Made by a program: the position numbers and the translations under genes
Part shown: piece after piece, positions 1 through 11,177 of the stretch
Layout of the letters: every line of letters begins with the position of its first letter
How positions within the stretch are numbered: position 1 is the stretch's first letter
The notes under the pieces: generated by a model
What the model saw: the letters and a program-made list of their open reading frames with translations, nothing else
Database searches by the model: none
Told to the model about the DNA's origin: nothing
From: Enhygromyxa salina
Lineage (GTDB): Bacteria > Myxococcota_A > Polyangia > Nannocystales > Nannocystaceae
Assembly: GCF_000737335.2 (NCBI RefSeq)
Contig: NZ_JMCC02000002.1
Location: 116,690 to 180,689 of the forward strand
Direction of reading: 5' to 3'
DNA length: 64,000 bases

Positions 1-511
1 GCGAGGCGCTGCGTTACCTGGCCGACCACGGCGACCCAAGCCAGCTCGCCAAGCTCGAGCCCGCGCTCAGCCACCGCGACGCTTCGGTCCGCGCCGCGGC
101 TGGTGCGGCCGTCGCCAAGCTCGCCAGCGACGCGGCCACGCAGGTGATCGATCGCCTGACCGTCGCCGACCAGGTCGCCGTCGCGCCGTTGGTCGCGTCG
201 GCGCTCAACGCAGGCCACGGCCAAGCGCTGTTCGAGTCGGCGGCCCGCCGCCGGCTCAGCTTGCCGCTCATGCTTGGCGACGCCCGCTTCAAGATTTTGA
301 GCGACGCCGCCGAGGCCTCGGGCAAGGAGCCCGCGCGCCTCACCGCGATCGCCTCGCTCGGTCGGCTTGGCACCGCGCAGGCCACCTCCGTGTTACAGGC
401 CCTGCTCGATCGCCAAGGCGAACACGAGGACGTCCGCAAGGTCGCGTTCAAGGCCCTGCGCCGGGCCCAACGCGGCAAGACCACCACCGCCACTCGGGGA
501 GCTGCACAACA

Positions 512-515
<4 letters not shown>
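1..515 (+). CDS. HEAT/ARM-repeat protein, first gene of retron operon (5' end outside window)
   Basis: The reading frame is open from the first bases of the window, so the start lies upstream. The visible 171 codons are Ala/Leu-rich paired helices typical of HEAT/ARM repeats, for example LEPALSHRDASVRAAAGAAV and a final unit around residues 120-160. No signal peptide or membrane segment is visible in this part. The stop overlaps the next start codon by 4 nt (ATGA at 512-515), which indicates translational coupling to the WH/SWIM-like protein and then the reverse transcriptase. In the published retron classification, an ARM/HEAT protein plus a WHSWIM protein is the accessory pair of type XIII retrons. 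That knowledge, not this fragment alone, supports a role as retron effector or scaffold. Its catalytic activity, if any, cannot be judged from the C-terminal part. Confidence 0.75.
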
Positions 516-2410
<1,895 letters not shown>

Positions 2411-2412
2411 CC

Positions 2413-3744
<1,332 letters not shown>

Positions 3745-3822
3745 ATTTTCTTGGTCACATTCACGCCCATGGCGTGTATGCTGACCCCGGCGACCTGACC
3801 CCAGGAGGTCCACCAAGCTTCG

Positions 3823-4118
3823 AAGTTCAAGAGATCCGTGGAGAGCAAACAGAGGGATCGTTAGCCGTGCTCAGCACAGGGCGGCGTTGCGCCGTCCGGG
3901 CACATTCTTCCGACATTCTCCACAAGGTAGGCTGTTCGTGGTTTGCCTGGCCCTAAGGGGTGCCCGGCGGGCATCTTGGCTGGGCCTACCACGCAACCGC
4001 GGTTCAAGATGCCCGCCGGGCACCCCTTAGGGCCGCAAACCGGTGAGCCTACCGTGTCCCAGGTGGGATCGTGGCGACCCCCGCTCAACCGAGCAGCTGT
4101 CCACGGATCTTTTGACTT
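3823..4118 (+). ncRNA. Candidate retron msr-msd RNA, copy 1
   Basis: It begins 78 bases after the RT stop. The ends pair as an a1/a2 duplex: 3823-3842 with 4100-4118, about 19 bp including an 11-bp uninterrupted core, one G-U pair and one bulge. Inside, 3854-4072 is a 219-nt unit repeated in copy 2. It has a TTAGCC box at 3861-3866 (the G at 3864 is a candidate priming guanosine), a small hairpin around 3880-3897, an outer stem GGTAGGCT/AGCCTACC with GGTTTGC/GCAAACC (3926-3944 with 4036-4052), and a perfect 30-bp inverted repeat (3949-3978/4005-4034) enclosing a 26-nt loop. The position next to a retron RT and this fold fit msr-msd. Exact msr/msd boundaries and the branch point are not established. 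A TATGCT at 3777-3782 could be a -10 element, but no good -35 lies at the right distance. Confidence 0.75.
3949..4034 (+). repeat. Perfect 30-bp inverted repeat (msd stem, copy 1)
   Basis: The arms are 3949-3978 and 4005-4034, the loop 3979-4004. The arms begin with GGCCCTAAGGGGTGCCCGGC. The loop starts GCTGGGCC and contains CCACGCAACCG, both shared with copy 2. Confidence 0.95.
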
Positions 4119-4135
4119 CACCTATTTTCGTTTCA

Positions 4136-4400
4136 GCGCAGCCGTGGGGTTGCCGGGATCGTTAGCCGTGCTCAGCACAGGTCGGCGTTGCGCCGTCCGG
4201 GCACACTCTTCCGACATTCTCCACAAGGTAGGCTGTTCGTGGTTTGCCTGGCCTCGTAGGCGCCGACGTTGTCGACGTGGCTGGGCCAACCACGCAACCG
4301 TGGGTCACGTCGACAACGTCGGCGCCTACGAGGCCGCAAACCGGTGAGCCTACCGTGTCCCAGGTGGGATCGTAGCGACACGATGATCCTGCGGCTGCGC
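4136..4400 (+). ncRNA. Candidate retron msr-msd RNA, copy 2
   Basis: This is a second unit displaced by exactly 301 bp from copy 1 (core 4155-4373). The 5' flank differs from copy 1 at only 2 positions, the 42-nt 3' flank is identical and the 26-nt loop differs at 3. The 30-bp inverted repeat (4250-4279/4306-4335) is perfect but has a different sequence: of the 26 variable pairs, 17 differ from copy 1 and every change is compensated on the other arm. The a1/a2 duplex is also its own (4136-4152 with 4384-4400, 17 bp counting G-U pairs) and unrelated to that of copy 1. The TTAGCC box is at 4162-4167. It ends about 50 bases before the convergent antiporter gene. The covariation is strong evidence for a functional folded RNA rather than a simple DNA duplication. 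Confidence 0.75.
4250..4335 (+). repeat. Perfect 30-bp inverted repeat (msd stem, copy 2)
   Basis: The arms are 4250-4279 and 4306-4335, the loop 4280-4305. The arms begin with GGCCTCGTAGGCGCCGACGT, a different sequence from copy 1 apart from the GGCC base of the stem and scattered identities, yet fully self-complementary. Confidence 0.95.
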
Positions 4401-4450
4401 GCTCTTTGTCTCGAACTCCCATCTCCAGCAGCGACGCGGCAGGCCGACCC

Positions 4451-6136
4451 TCATGTCTTGGGGGCGTAGGTCAGGGTCACGTAGTCGGGCTCGTCGCCGG
4501 GGGTGACTGCGAAGGGGCCAAGGCGGGCGACCTGGTCGTTGGCGTTGGCCTTCAGTAGCGAGCCGACCTGCTGGGTGGGGTTCGTGGGGTCGGGGATGCC
4601 GAAGAAGCGGTGGAGTTGGCCGACCGTGCTCTCGGCGCGGAAGCCTAGAGTGAGGCCGGGCGTGAGCGTCGGCGCCTCGGCGTCGGGGTCGAAGAGACGG
4701 TCAAGCAGCGGCTTGAGCCGGGTTCGCATGGCGACGAAGACGTGGTCGCCGGGCTGAAGCACCGTCGCGCCGCGCGGCATGATGACCGCCTCCCCTCGGG
4801 CGACGAGCGTGACGTGGGCTCCCTCGGGCAGCGCGAGCTCGCGGAGCAGCCGGCCCGCCACGCGCGCGGACGGGGCCACCGTGTAGTCCACGATCTCCCC
4901 GTCCACGTGCCGCAGCGCGTTGATCTCGACGGAGAGCGGCGGCGTGGGGTCTGCCGGGCGGCCGAGCTTCAGCCAGCGCGCCACGATGGGCAGCGACCAG
5001 CCCTGCGTGATGGCGGAGATGAGCACGACGAAGAACACGGCGTTGAACAGCACCTCGCTGCCTGGCACCCCCGCCATCAGCGGGAAGGTGGCGAGCGTAA
5101 TCGGGACGGCGCCCTTGAGACCGACCCATGAGAGGAAAGCCAGCTCGCGCGGAGGGAACCCGAACGGGCGAGCTGAGACCACCACGGCGATGGGCCGCGC
5201 GACGAAGATCAGCACGAGCGCGATCAGGAGGCCGTCGCCTGCCACGGCGAGTAGGCGGCTCGGGAAGCTCAGCAGCCCCAGCATCACGAAGAGGACGATC
5301 TGCCCGAGCCAGGCCGCCGCGTCGTGGAAGAAGAAGATGCCGGGTCGGAACACGATGACGCTGTTGCCGAGGGCGATCCCGGCGACATAGACGGCGAGGA
5401 ACCCGCTGCCTCCGAGCACGGCGGCGAGCCCGAAGGCGAGCAGCCCGAACGCCATGGCGAGCAGCGGATAGAGCCCCGGGTGGTCGAGGTTGGCCCGATT
5501 GACCGCCCAGGCCGCCGCCCGCCCGACGCCGACGCCCACGACCGCGCCGACGCCGAATTGGAGGACGAACATCAGGAGGAGCGCGCCCGCTGAATCGGCC
5601 GTGCCCGTGATGATGCCGATGATGCCGAGGGTGAGGAAGATCGCCATGGGGTCGTTGGACCCGCTCTCGACTTCGAGCGTGGCCGTCAATCGCTCGGGCA
5701 GCGTGAGGCCACTCGAACGGAGGACGGAGAAGACCGCCGCGGCGTCCGTCGAGCCGACGATGGCGCCGAGGAGCATGCCGTGGAGGAGCGGGGCGTCCAT
5801 CACCCACGCGGCGGCGAGGCCCGTCAGCGCCGAGGTGAGGAGCACCCCCAGGGTCGAGAGGGAGAGCGCGGGTCGCCACGCCGCGCGCACGGAGCCCACG
5901 GGCGTGCGGAGGCCGCCGTCGAAGAGGATGAGCGCGAGCGCGGCGCTGCCGACGCTGTTCGCGAAGCCGTAGTTCTCGAAGGCGATGCGGCCGAGACCCT
6001 CGGAGCCGGCCAGCATCCCCACGGCGAGGAAGAGCACCAGCACCGGCATGCCCAGGCGCGCCGAGAACTTGCTCGACACAATGCCGAGCAGCAGGAGGAC
6101 GCCCGCCAGCAACATCACAGCGTTGATCAAATCCAT
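4451..6136 (-). CDS. nhaP2: NhaP2/CvrA-type K+(Na+)/H+ antiporter
   Basis: The product is 561 aa (E. coli NhaP2 is about 578). The N-terminal 390 residues form about 12 hydrophobic segments of the CPA1 Na+/H+ exchanger fold, with the diagnostic GSTDAAAVFS and LEVESGSNDPMAIFLT segments, whose Asp residues carry ion and proton, and WVGLKGAVPI in the second half. The cytoplasmic tail has an RCK_C/TrkA_C-type domain (about 400-470, with VAPSARVAGRLLRELALPEG) and a CorC_HlyC-like end (about 480-561). It should exchange cytoplasmic K+ or Na+ for protons across the inner membrane, gated by a ligand at the RCK_C domain. It is convergent with the retron and appears to be a single-gene unit. The ATG start gives a membrane-helix N-terminus directly. 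Confidence 0.9.
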   Translation of the reverse strand: MDLINAVMLLAGVLLLLGIVSSKFSARLGMPVLVLFLAVGMLAGSEGLGRIAFENYGFANSVGSAALALILFDGGLRTPVGSVRAAWRPALSLSTLGVLLTSALTGLAAAWVMDAPLLHGMLLGAIVGSTDAAAVFSVLRSSGLTLPERLTATLEVESGSNDPMAIFLTLGIIGIITGTADSAGALLLMFVLQFGVGAVVGVGVGRAAAWAVNRANLDHPGLYPLLAMAFGLLAFGLAAVLGGSGFLAVYVAGIALGNSVIVFRPGIFFFHDAAAWLGQIVLFVMLGLLSFPSRLLAVAGDGLLIALVLIFVARPIAVVVSARPFGFPPRELAFLSWVGLKGAVPITLATFPLMAGVPGSEVLFNAVFFVVLISAITQGWSLPIVARWLKLGRPADPTPPLSVEINALRHVDGEIVDYTVAPSARVAGRLLRELALPEGAHVTLVARGEAVIMPRGATVLQPGDHVFVAMRTRLKPLLDRLFDPDAEAPTLTPGLTLGFRAESTVGQLHRFFGIPDPTNPTQQVGSLLKANANDQVARLGPFAVTPGDEPDYVTLTYAPKT

Positions 6137-6234
6137 CGTCTACGGGTACCGGAGGGGGCCAGGGGGTGCGTCACGATGTCGGATGGGTCGCAGGCTTGTT
6201 GTTGTTGTTGTTGCATGTGGAGGCGCGGCTACGC

Positions 6235-6352
6235 CAGCAAGCCGCTGCCGTCGGAGGTCACCACGATCTCGCTCTCTCGGATCTTGCAAGAGGCCCTCAG
6301 CAACGTCGCACGTCACGCGAAGGCCCAACGCGTGCAGATCAGCGTGCGCTAA
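6235..6352 (+). pseudogene. Remnant of a NarX-type histidine kinase (HATPase N-box)
   Basis: Read on the plus strand, the frame ending with TAA at 6350-6352 gives PLPSEVTT...LSRILQEALSNVARHAKAQR...QISVR. The RILQEALSNVARHAKA part is the N-box of NarL-family sensor kinases (HATPase_c preceded by the helix after the H-box). No kinase N-terminus precedes it and the G-boxes never follow, so this is a fragment. The stretch 6137-6424 otherwise contains a short (TTG)6 tract at 6196-6213 and nothing else I can identify. It separates two minus-strand genes. Confidence 0.5.
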
Positions 6353-6424
6353 GTCGACGTGTAGATCCAGCCATGCGCGGTCGACCCCGGTGAGGGACCG
6401 ACCGCGACAGCCAACCTGGTGAAG

Positions 6425-8401
6425 TCAGCGAAAGCCCAGCTGGGCGGCCGGCCCCTCGAGCGGTGCGGCGAGCCCAGACACGAGTGGCGCTGGCGCGCCA
6501 GCGTTGGCCCCTCCGTCGAGCTCGACCCAGTCCGCGAGATCCTCATCACCATCGAACTCACCGTTCGTGCAACACAGCAGCTCGTGGTCGCGCTCGGCCT
6601 GGCTGATGATCGCGTCCGCGCGCGAGGTGATGCCACCACGGGCCTGGAACTCGGCGAGCAGATCGTCGGAGATGACATCAAACCACGACAACAGCCGGCG
6701 CTGACCGTCGACCTCGGTGCTCACGGCGATGCCCGAGTAGGTGTCGCTGCCGTAGTGGGTGCCGAGGACCTCGCCTTCGAGCAGCATCGCGCCCACCGCG
6801 AGCGGTGACGCGAGCTCGATATGCCACAGCAAGAAGTCGAGCTCGGGGTGCTCCGTCGAGCGGATCTGTACGCGCGTGCCGAACATCTCCTCTTCGACCG
6901 CGATGACCTCGCCGGCGATCGGCGAGCGGATCTCCACGGTCGCCCAGTCCACCTCATCCAGGGGGTGGTGGTAGTGCTTCATCGCTCGGCAGTGCTCGAA
7001 GTCGTCGGAGTAGTCGAAGCCGATCGTCGAGCGATACTTGCTGATCCAGCCGATGTCCTCGAGCGCGATGTAGCTGGTGTCGACAAAGTGGGGCCAGTCG
7101 TCGGCGGGTGGGTCGGGCAGCGGCCACGGCGCGGGATTTGGGCACTCTTCGATGTCCGTCGCCCACTTGTCGACGAGGTGCTGCTCGATCTCGGCGCGGT
7201 CGCTCTCCGCCATCACACCGTCGAAGATCACCAGCTCGGCGAGCTCGTAGTCGACCGCATACGTGCCCGCGTAGCCGTCCCAGGCGTACAGGAGCATGCC
7301 GAGCCCGACCCCGGCGGAGCCCTCCGTGTAGGTCATGGTCTCGTCGGTCACTTGGCCGTCGCCAGCGAGCCAGTGGCGGCGCCGGTCATCGGGGCTCCCT
7401 TCCAGCACCAGCGACGATACGACTCGCGTTCCGACCGCGGCGCCAGTCGGGATGTGCGAGCGCTTGTTGAACCCGTTCTCCTGCGCGACCCAGATGTTCG
7501 GGTACCCACCAAGGCGACGGACCACGGCGAACGCCGTGATCGCTTGGTGGGTCGACGGTCGCAAGTCGAGGTCGCGGATCTCCATGAAGTCCTGCTCGAA
7601 GCGAACGGCCGGCCGCCCGCCGAAAGCGCTGGTGTCGAGTTCGGCCTTCTTGCTTGGTGCGTAGGCGATCGCGTGATGATCATGCCCGCTCTTGTCGCGC
7701 CACTCGTCGATCTCTTGGCCGTCGACGGCGGGCTCTGAGTTGGCCAAGGTCTGGGCGCGGTCGGCCCCATCGAGCCACAGCAGCAGGTCGGGCCCGCAGT
7801 CGAGCGGGACGTCGCCGAGCTGCTCGACGGCGCCGCAGATGTTCCCGAGCACGCGAAAGGCCATGTCGCGGTCCAGAGTGGGGTTTTCCTTGTGCGTGTA
7901 CGAGGTGCCGTCCGGGTACGGGTCCAGGCATGAGCCGTGGGAGCCCGTCTCGTCTGATTCATGAATCAGGCGCAGCGTATAGGTGCCGGGCTGCAGCAAC
8001 GGCGCATCGAGGAAGGTGAAGGTCTGCCACTCCGCGATTCCGTCGCTGACCCGGGGCGGCTGGTCGACGCGCTCCGAGGTCGCGATCAGCGAGCCCCCGG
8101 GGCCGTCGCCTGTGGACAGCTCGACGCGCATGTGGGTGGGGATGAATAGATTGGGGGCAATCCACAGCTCGATCGCGTCGACCGAGGTCGCATGGGGGAG
8201 CAAGAAGCTCTGCAAGACCGTGCTGTCGTTCGCGAGCAGGTAGCAGCCATCGAAATCGACCTCGATGATCACCTCGCTGTCGCCTGACAGCCCGGATCGG
8301 GCTGCGTCGTGGGTACTGGGCGCATCGCTGTCGCAGCTGGTCGCGAGCGAGGCGGCAGCGGCGAGGGCGAGCAGTGTGATCATCCGGTGTTGAGTGGGCA
8401 T
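6425..8401 (-). CDS. Exported lipoprotein with LamG-like domain and M23-like C-terminal fold
   Basis: The product is 658 aa. A lipoprotein signal peptide ends at LATSC (Cys at about 23); the second Met (MITLL) would give a shorter leader. Residues about 205-425 look like a concanavalin-A/LamG-type beta-sandwich found in surface proteins (DLLLWLDGADRAQTL, WRDKSGHDHHA, ELAELVIFDGV). Residues about 470-600 resemble the lipoyl/LytM (M23) beta-barrel: HYHHPLD, EIRSPIAGEVIAVEEE, GTRVQIRS, LLWHIEL. The HxH metal-binding pair of active M23 endopeptidases is not seen, only a single His in LLWHIEL, so this is probably a binding module rather than a hydrolase. The rest is unrecognised. The likely location is the outer membrane surface. 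Divergent from the repeat protein that follows. Confidence 0.7.
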   Translation of the reverse strand: MPTQHRMITLLALAAAASLATSCDSDAPSTHDAARSGLSGDSEVIIEVDFDGCYLLANDSTVLQSFLLPHATSVDAIELWIAPNLFIPTHMRVELSTGDGPGGSLIATSERVDQPPRVSDGIAEWQTFTFLDAPLLQPGTYTLRLIHESDETGSHGSCLDPYPDGTSYTHKENPTLDRDMAFRVLGNICGAVEQLGDVPLDCGPDLLLWLDGADRAQTLANSEPAVDGQEIDEWRDKSGHDHHAIAYAPSKKAELDTSAFGGRPAVRFEQDFMEIRDLDLRPSTHQAITAFAVVRRLGGYPNIWVAQENGFNKRSHIPTGAAVGTRVVSSLVLEGSPDDRRRHWLAGDGQVTDETMTYTEGSAGVGLGMLLYAWDGYAGTYAVDYELAELVIFDGVMAESDRAEIEQHLVDKWATDIEECPNPAPWPLPDPPADDWPHFVDTSYIALEDIGWISKYRSTIGFDYSDDFEHCRAMKHYHHPLDEVDWATVEIRSPIAGEVIAVEEEMFGTRVQIRSTEHPELDFLLWHIELASPLAVGAMLLEGEVLGTHYGSDTYSGIAVSTEVDGQRRLLSWFDVISDDLLAEFQARGGITSRADAIISQAERDHELLCCTNGEFDGDEDLADWVELDGGANAGAPAPLVSGLAAPLEGPAAQLGFR

Positions 8402-8905
8402 GCCTCACGGTGACGCCGGCCGGCGATCAGGGCGATGAGGTGAAGCCGCTGTGTCCTTGGGGGTGAGTCCCTCATGGGGCGGTGACAAGCACGCGCTTCA
8501 ACAGCCGGTCGGGGCCATGGCGGCCGCGCGCGGACTGGACTGCCCAAGCCCAAAGGCGGCGACAACGTGATCGTCACGTATCGATCAGGTCGCCCCATTG
8601 GACCCCGCCGTCGAAGTCGACGGCCAACACCATCGGCTGCTGGTTGCACGAATCGAGCGTATACGCGGACTTTCAAATACCCAACGCGCAGACGTGCAAT
8701 TTGTCACGTGCGTCGCGCCCACCAAAACTCGAGGATAACCGTCTTCGCATTGACGCAGCATGTTACGTTCCCGATGCTCCGATCCAGCGTTGGTGACGCC
8801 TGAACAACAATAACCCAATTGTCAAAGACTCGAGCGTCAACCGCGACTGTCTCGAGCCACGAGCCCTTGCCCTCGCAGTCCCCTCGAAGTGAAGCGAGCC
8901 AAACG
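8402..8905. other. Intergenic region between divergent genes
   Basis: About 500 bases with no coding frame I can support. The part from about 8600 on is visibly less GC-rich than the surroundings and presumably holds the promoters of both divergent genes. A TTGACG at 8750-8755 is a possible -35, but the -10 at 17 bp spacing is weak. An in-frame TTG at 8819 could extend the next gene by 29 codons; the added residues look non-coding. Confidence 0.4.
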
Positions 8906-10963
8906 ATGAGCCAGCCAATCGCAACCAAGAAGCGAGTGAGACTCTTCGCGGCTATGCTCCTCGCCTTTGCTGTCTTGGTCTCGTATTGGTGGCGCAGCGG
9001 ACCGCCCGAAGAGCGGGAAGTCGGTGCGGATCCGGCCACCATGGCCGAACACAAGTCAAAATCGTGGATTGTCGAGACAGCGCGTGACGACCTGGAACTC
9101 CGGTTGGACGCGGGGCCGATGCTCACGGGCGTTGTGGTGGTCGCACCTTCGCTCGAACTCGACGGAGAGATCACAGTCTGTGGGCGTTCTGCCCTGTTTT
9201 CTTCGGGCCCTGTCGTCTGCACGACCGCGGACCAGGATGGACGATTCAGGATCCCTGCGAGCCAATTTCTCGATACGCAGATCCACGTATGCATGGTGGG
9301 TGCATCCGCACCAGGAGCCGAGCCCTCGGAGTCAATTCGAACGAGGTGCGAAGGCGAGCTACCAAAGCCCCTCTTCCTGAGTCACGCGGGGAAGTCCGTC
9401 GCTGGGACGGTTGCAGACCACTTCGGTGGCCCGGTCGCGGGTGCTCGAGTCTTTGGCGACACTCAATCGGCAGTTGGAGCGCTAGCCCTGACGGATGATG
9501 CTGGTAGGTTCGAGCTATGGACGGCAAATGGCCAATTGTTCGTCTCGGCCTCGGGGTACGGCTCAGTTCTATCTCGCGGGCCGCTACCCGATAGCGACCG
9601 ACGAATCGAGCTGTATCCGGAAGCCGCTGTCGAAGGGACCGTACGCGAGAGCGATGGTACATCTCGAGATGGGGTACAAGTCGAGCTTCATTCGCGGGTC
9701 GGCGCACAGGTCACGAAGAGCAACGCCGAAGGTCAATTTCTGTTCACCGGTCTGGGGCCGGGCGACTTCGAGTTGAGAGCCGTTGATGGCGCACGGGGGG
9801 CTGGACCAACGCACCTTCGGGTGCCGATGGGAGAGACCGTCGTCCAAGACCTCACGCTCGAGCCGCGTGCGACCGTACGTGGGTGGATTGGCTTTGCATC
9901 AGGCGTTGACTGTACGAGTGTGAGTCATGTCGAACTCGCTAGCCTCGGAAAAACCCCATCCCACAAGTTCGTAACGCAACAAGTCGGTGCTGAGGCAGCC
10001 CAATACAGCATTGCGGGGGTTCCTGTTGGCAACTATGAGGTGCTCGCCGCGTGCGCCCAAGCGACTCGGGACATCCGCGACACCGTCACGGTGACGGCCA
10101 CCGAGGAGACAACCCATGACCTGGTGTTTGAGGAGCGAGCCGCTTCTATCTTTGGGTACCTCGCGGGGCGCACAGATCCCTCTCAGAGGTTCATTGTAAT
10201 CGCTCGTCGTGACCTAAACGATTTGCGCACGGAAGCGGACGCTAATTATCGCCTCGGTGAGGTGACCGACGCTGGAGAGTTTTCGGTGGGGCCCGTTGGC
10301 GAAGGCACTTGGCGCTTGCAGGCCTTGCCTTACGATTCGTTGGGCAACGTCATGCACGATGGGTCCGGAACCGCAGTCGTCGTCGAACATGACGACGTTA
10401 CGGATGTAAAGCTCATCCCTTCTACCGATGAATGGAAGGTGGAGCTGCTCGTTCTCCACGAGGGAGGCGAAGCCGCAAAAGGCCAATCAGTGCGGGCAAA
10501 TTCTCCCGGAAGGTTCGTGCGGATGTGCACGACCGGGGGGGATGGGGCCTGCGAAATCAGCCTGCCCGACGAGCCGTCCGACGAGGAGATGATTTTCTCC
10601 GCTCCCCAGCGGATCTGGTGTGATGGGGAATGGCGCAAATTCTGTCAGATGAGTTTAGCGGACGGCGTCGTGCACTTGGTGATTGAGGGCGCCACAACAT
10701 CGCTCAACGGCCGACTCACCGAAATCAACGATGGAACGGGCGTGAGCTTCGCGGAGATCAGCGCTGTCCGAATTGGCGACGGAAATGCGCGGACCTATAC
10801 GATGGGTTCCACACGGACCGAGGAGGACGGAACATTCGTTCTGAACGGTTTGCCGGCGGACGACGGAACGCTACGACTAGAGGTCACCTGCCCGACGGGG
10901 CAGCGGCCCCCGATCCATGTTCCGTTTGGGGCAACGCCGTCCATTTCCTGCGATGAGCCATAG
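8906..10963 (+). CDS. Membrane-anchored protein with carboxypeptidase-regulatory-like repeats
   Basis: The product is 685 aa from the ATG at 8906, chosen because it gives MSQPIATKKRVRLFAAMLLAFAVLVSYWW, a basic patch plus one hydrophobic segment. The protein outside the membrane is a string of CarboxypepD_reg/prealbumin-like beta-sandwich repeats, recognised by units such as SVAGTVADHFGGPVAGARVF followed by TDDAGRFEL, AAVEGTVRESDGTSRDGVQV with NAEGQFLFTGLGPGDFEL, and RLTEINDGTGVSFAEI with EEDGTFVLNGLP. At least four units can be counted. No catalytic residues are recognisable; such proteins usually serve adhesion or carbohydrate/protein binding at the cell surface. Codon use is less G/C-biased at third positions than in neighbouring genes, which may indicate a more recent acquisition. 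No operon partner is apparent. Confidence 0.75.
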   Translation: MSQPIATKKRVRLFAAMLLAFAVLVSYWWRSGPPEEREVGADPATMAEHKSKSWIVETARDDLELRLDAGPMLTGVVVVAPSLELDGEITVCGRSALFSSGPVVCTTADQDGRFRIPASQFLDTQIHVCMVGASAPGAEPSESIRTRCEGELPKPLFLSHAGKSVAGTVADHFGGPVAGARVFGDTQSAVGALALTDDAGRFELWTANGQLFVSASGYGSVLSRGPLPDSDRRIELYPEAAVEGTVRESDGTSRDGVQVELHSRVGAQVTKSNAEGQFLFTGLGPGDFELRAVDGARGAGPTHLRVPMGETVVQDLTLEPRATVRGWIGFASGVDCTSVSHVELASLGKTPSHKFVTQQVGAEAAQYSIAGVPVGNYEVLAACAQATRDIRDTVTVTATEETTHDLVFEERAASIFGYLAGRTDPSQRFIVIARRDLNDLRTEADANYRLGEVTDAGEFSVGPVGEGTWRLQALPYDSLGNVMHDGSGTAVVVEHDDVTDVKLIPSTDEWKVELLVLHEGGEAAKGQSVRANSPGRFVRMCTTGGDGACEISLPDEPSDEEMIFSAPQRIWCDGEWRKFCQMSLADGVVHLVIEGATTSLNGRLTEINDGTGVSFAEISAVRIGDGNARTYTMGSTRTEEDGTFVLNGLPADDGTLRLEVTCPTGQRPPIHVPFGATPSISCDEP

Positions 10964-11177
10964 CAGCTAGTCGACAGCCTTGCGGCGTGACCGATCCACG
11001 CGCTCGGCGCCCCCACGAGCGAGGAGACCACCGAGGTTGCGAGGTGGACCCACGAGCGACTCGGTCGTGTGCTCGAACGTCACGGTCGCTCGCTCGTGTG
11101 TCGGTGCATCGAGCTGGACGAGGGCGATGGACGCCCGCGCCAAGTAGCCAGCCAGTAGCGAGCCAGTAGCGAGGCGC

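Noticed and set aside
3943..4347. Open frames running through both hairpin units (both strands)
   Set aside because: They exist because perfect inverted repeats keep frames open; the codon content follows the RNA structure and not a protein, and covariation supports an RNA.
3854..4373. Integron attC sites or a transposon with terminal inverted repeats
   Set aside because: No integrase or transposase and no cassette genes; the core is conserved outside the stem, the opposite of attC arrays. The adjacent retron RT explains the structures better.
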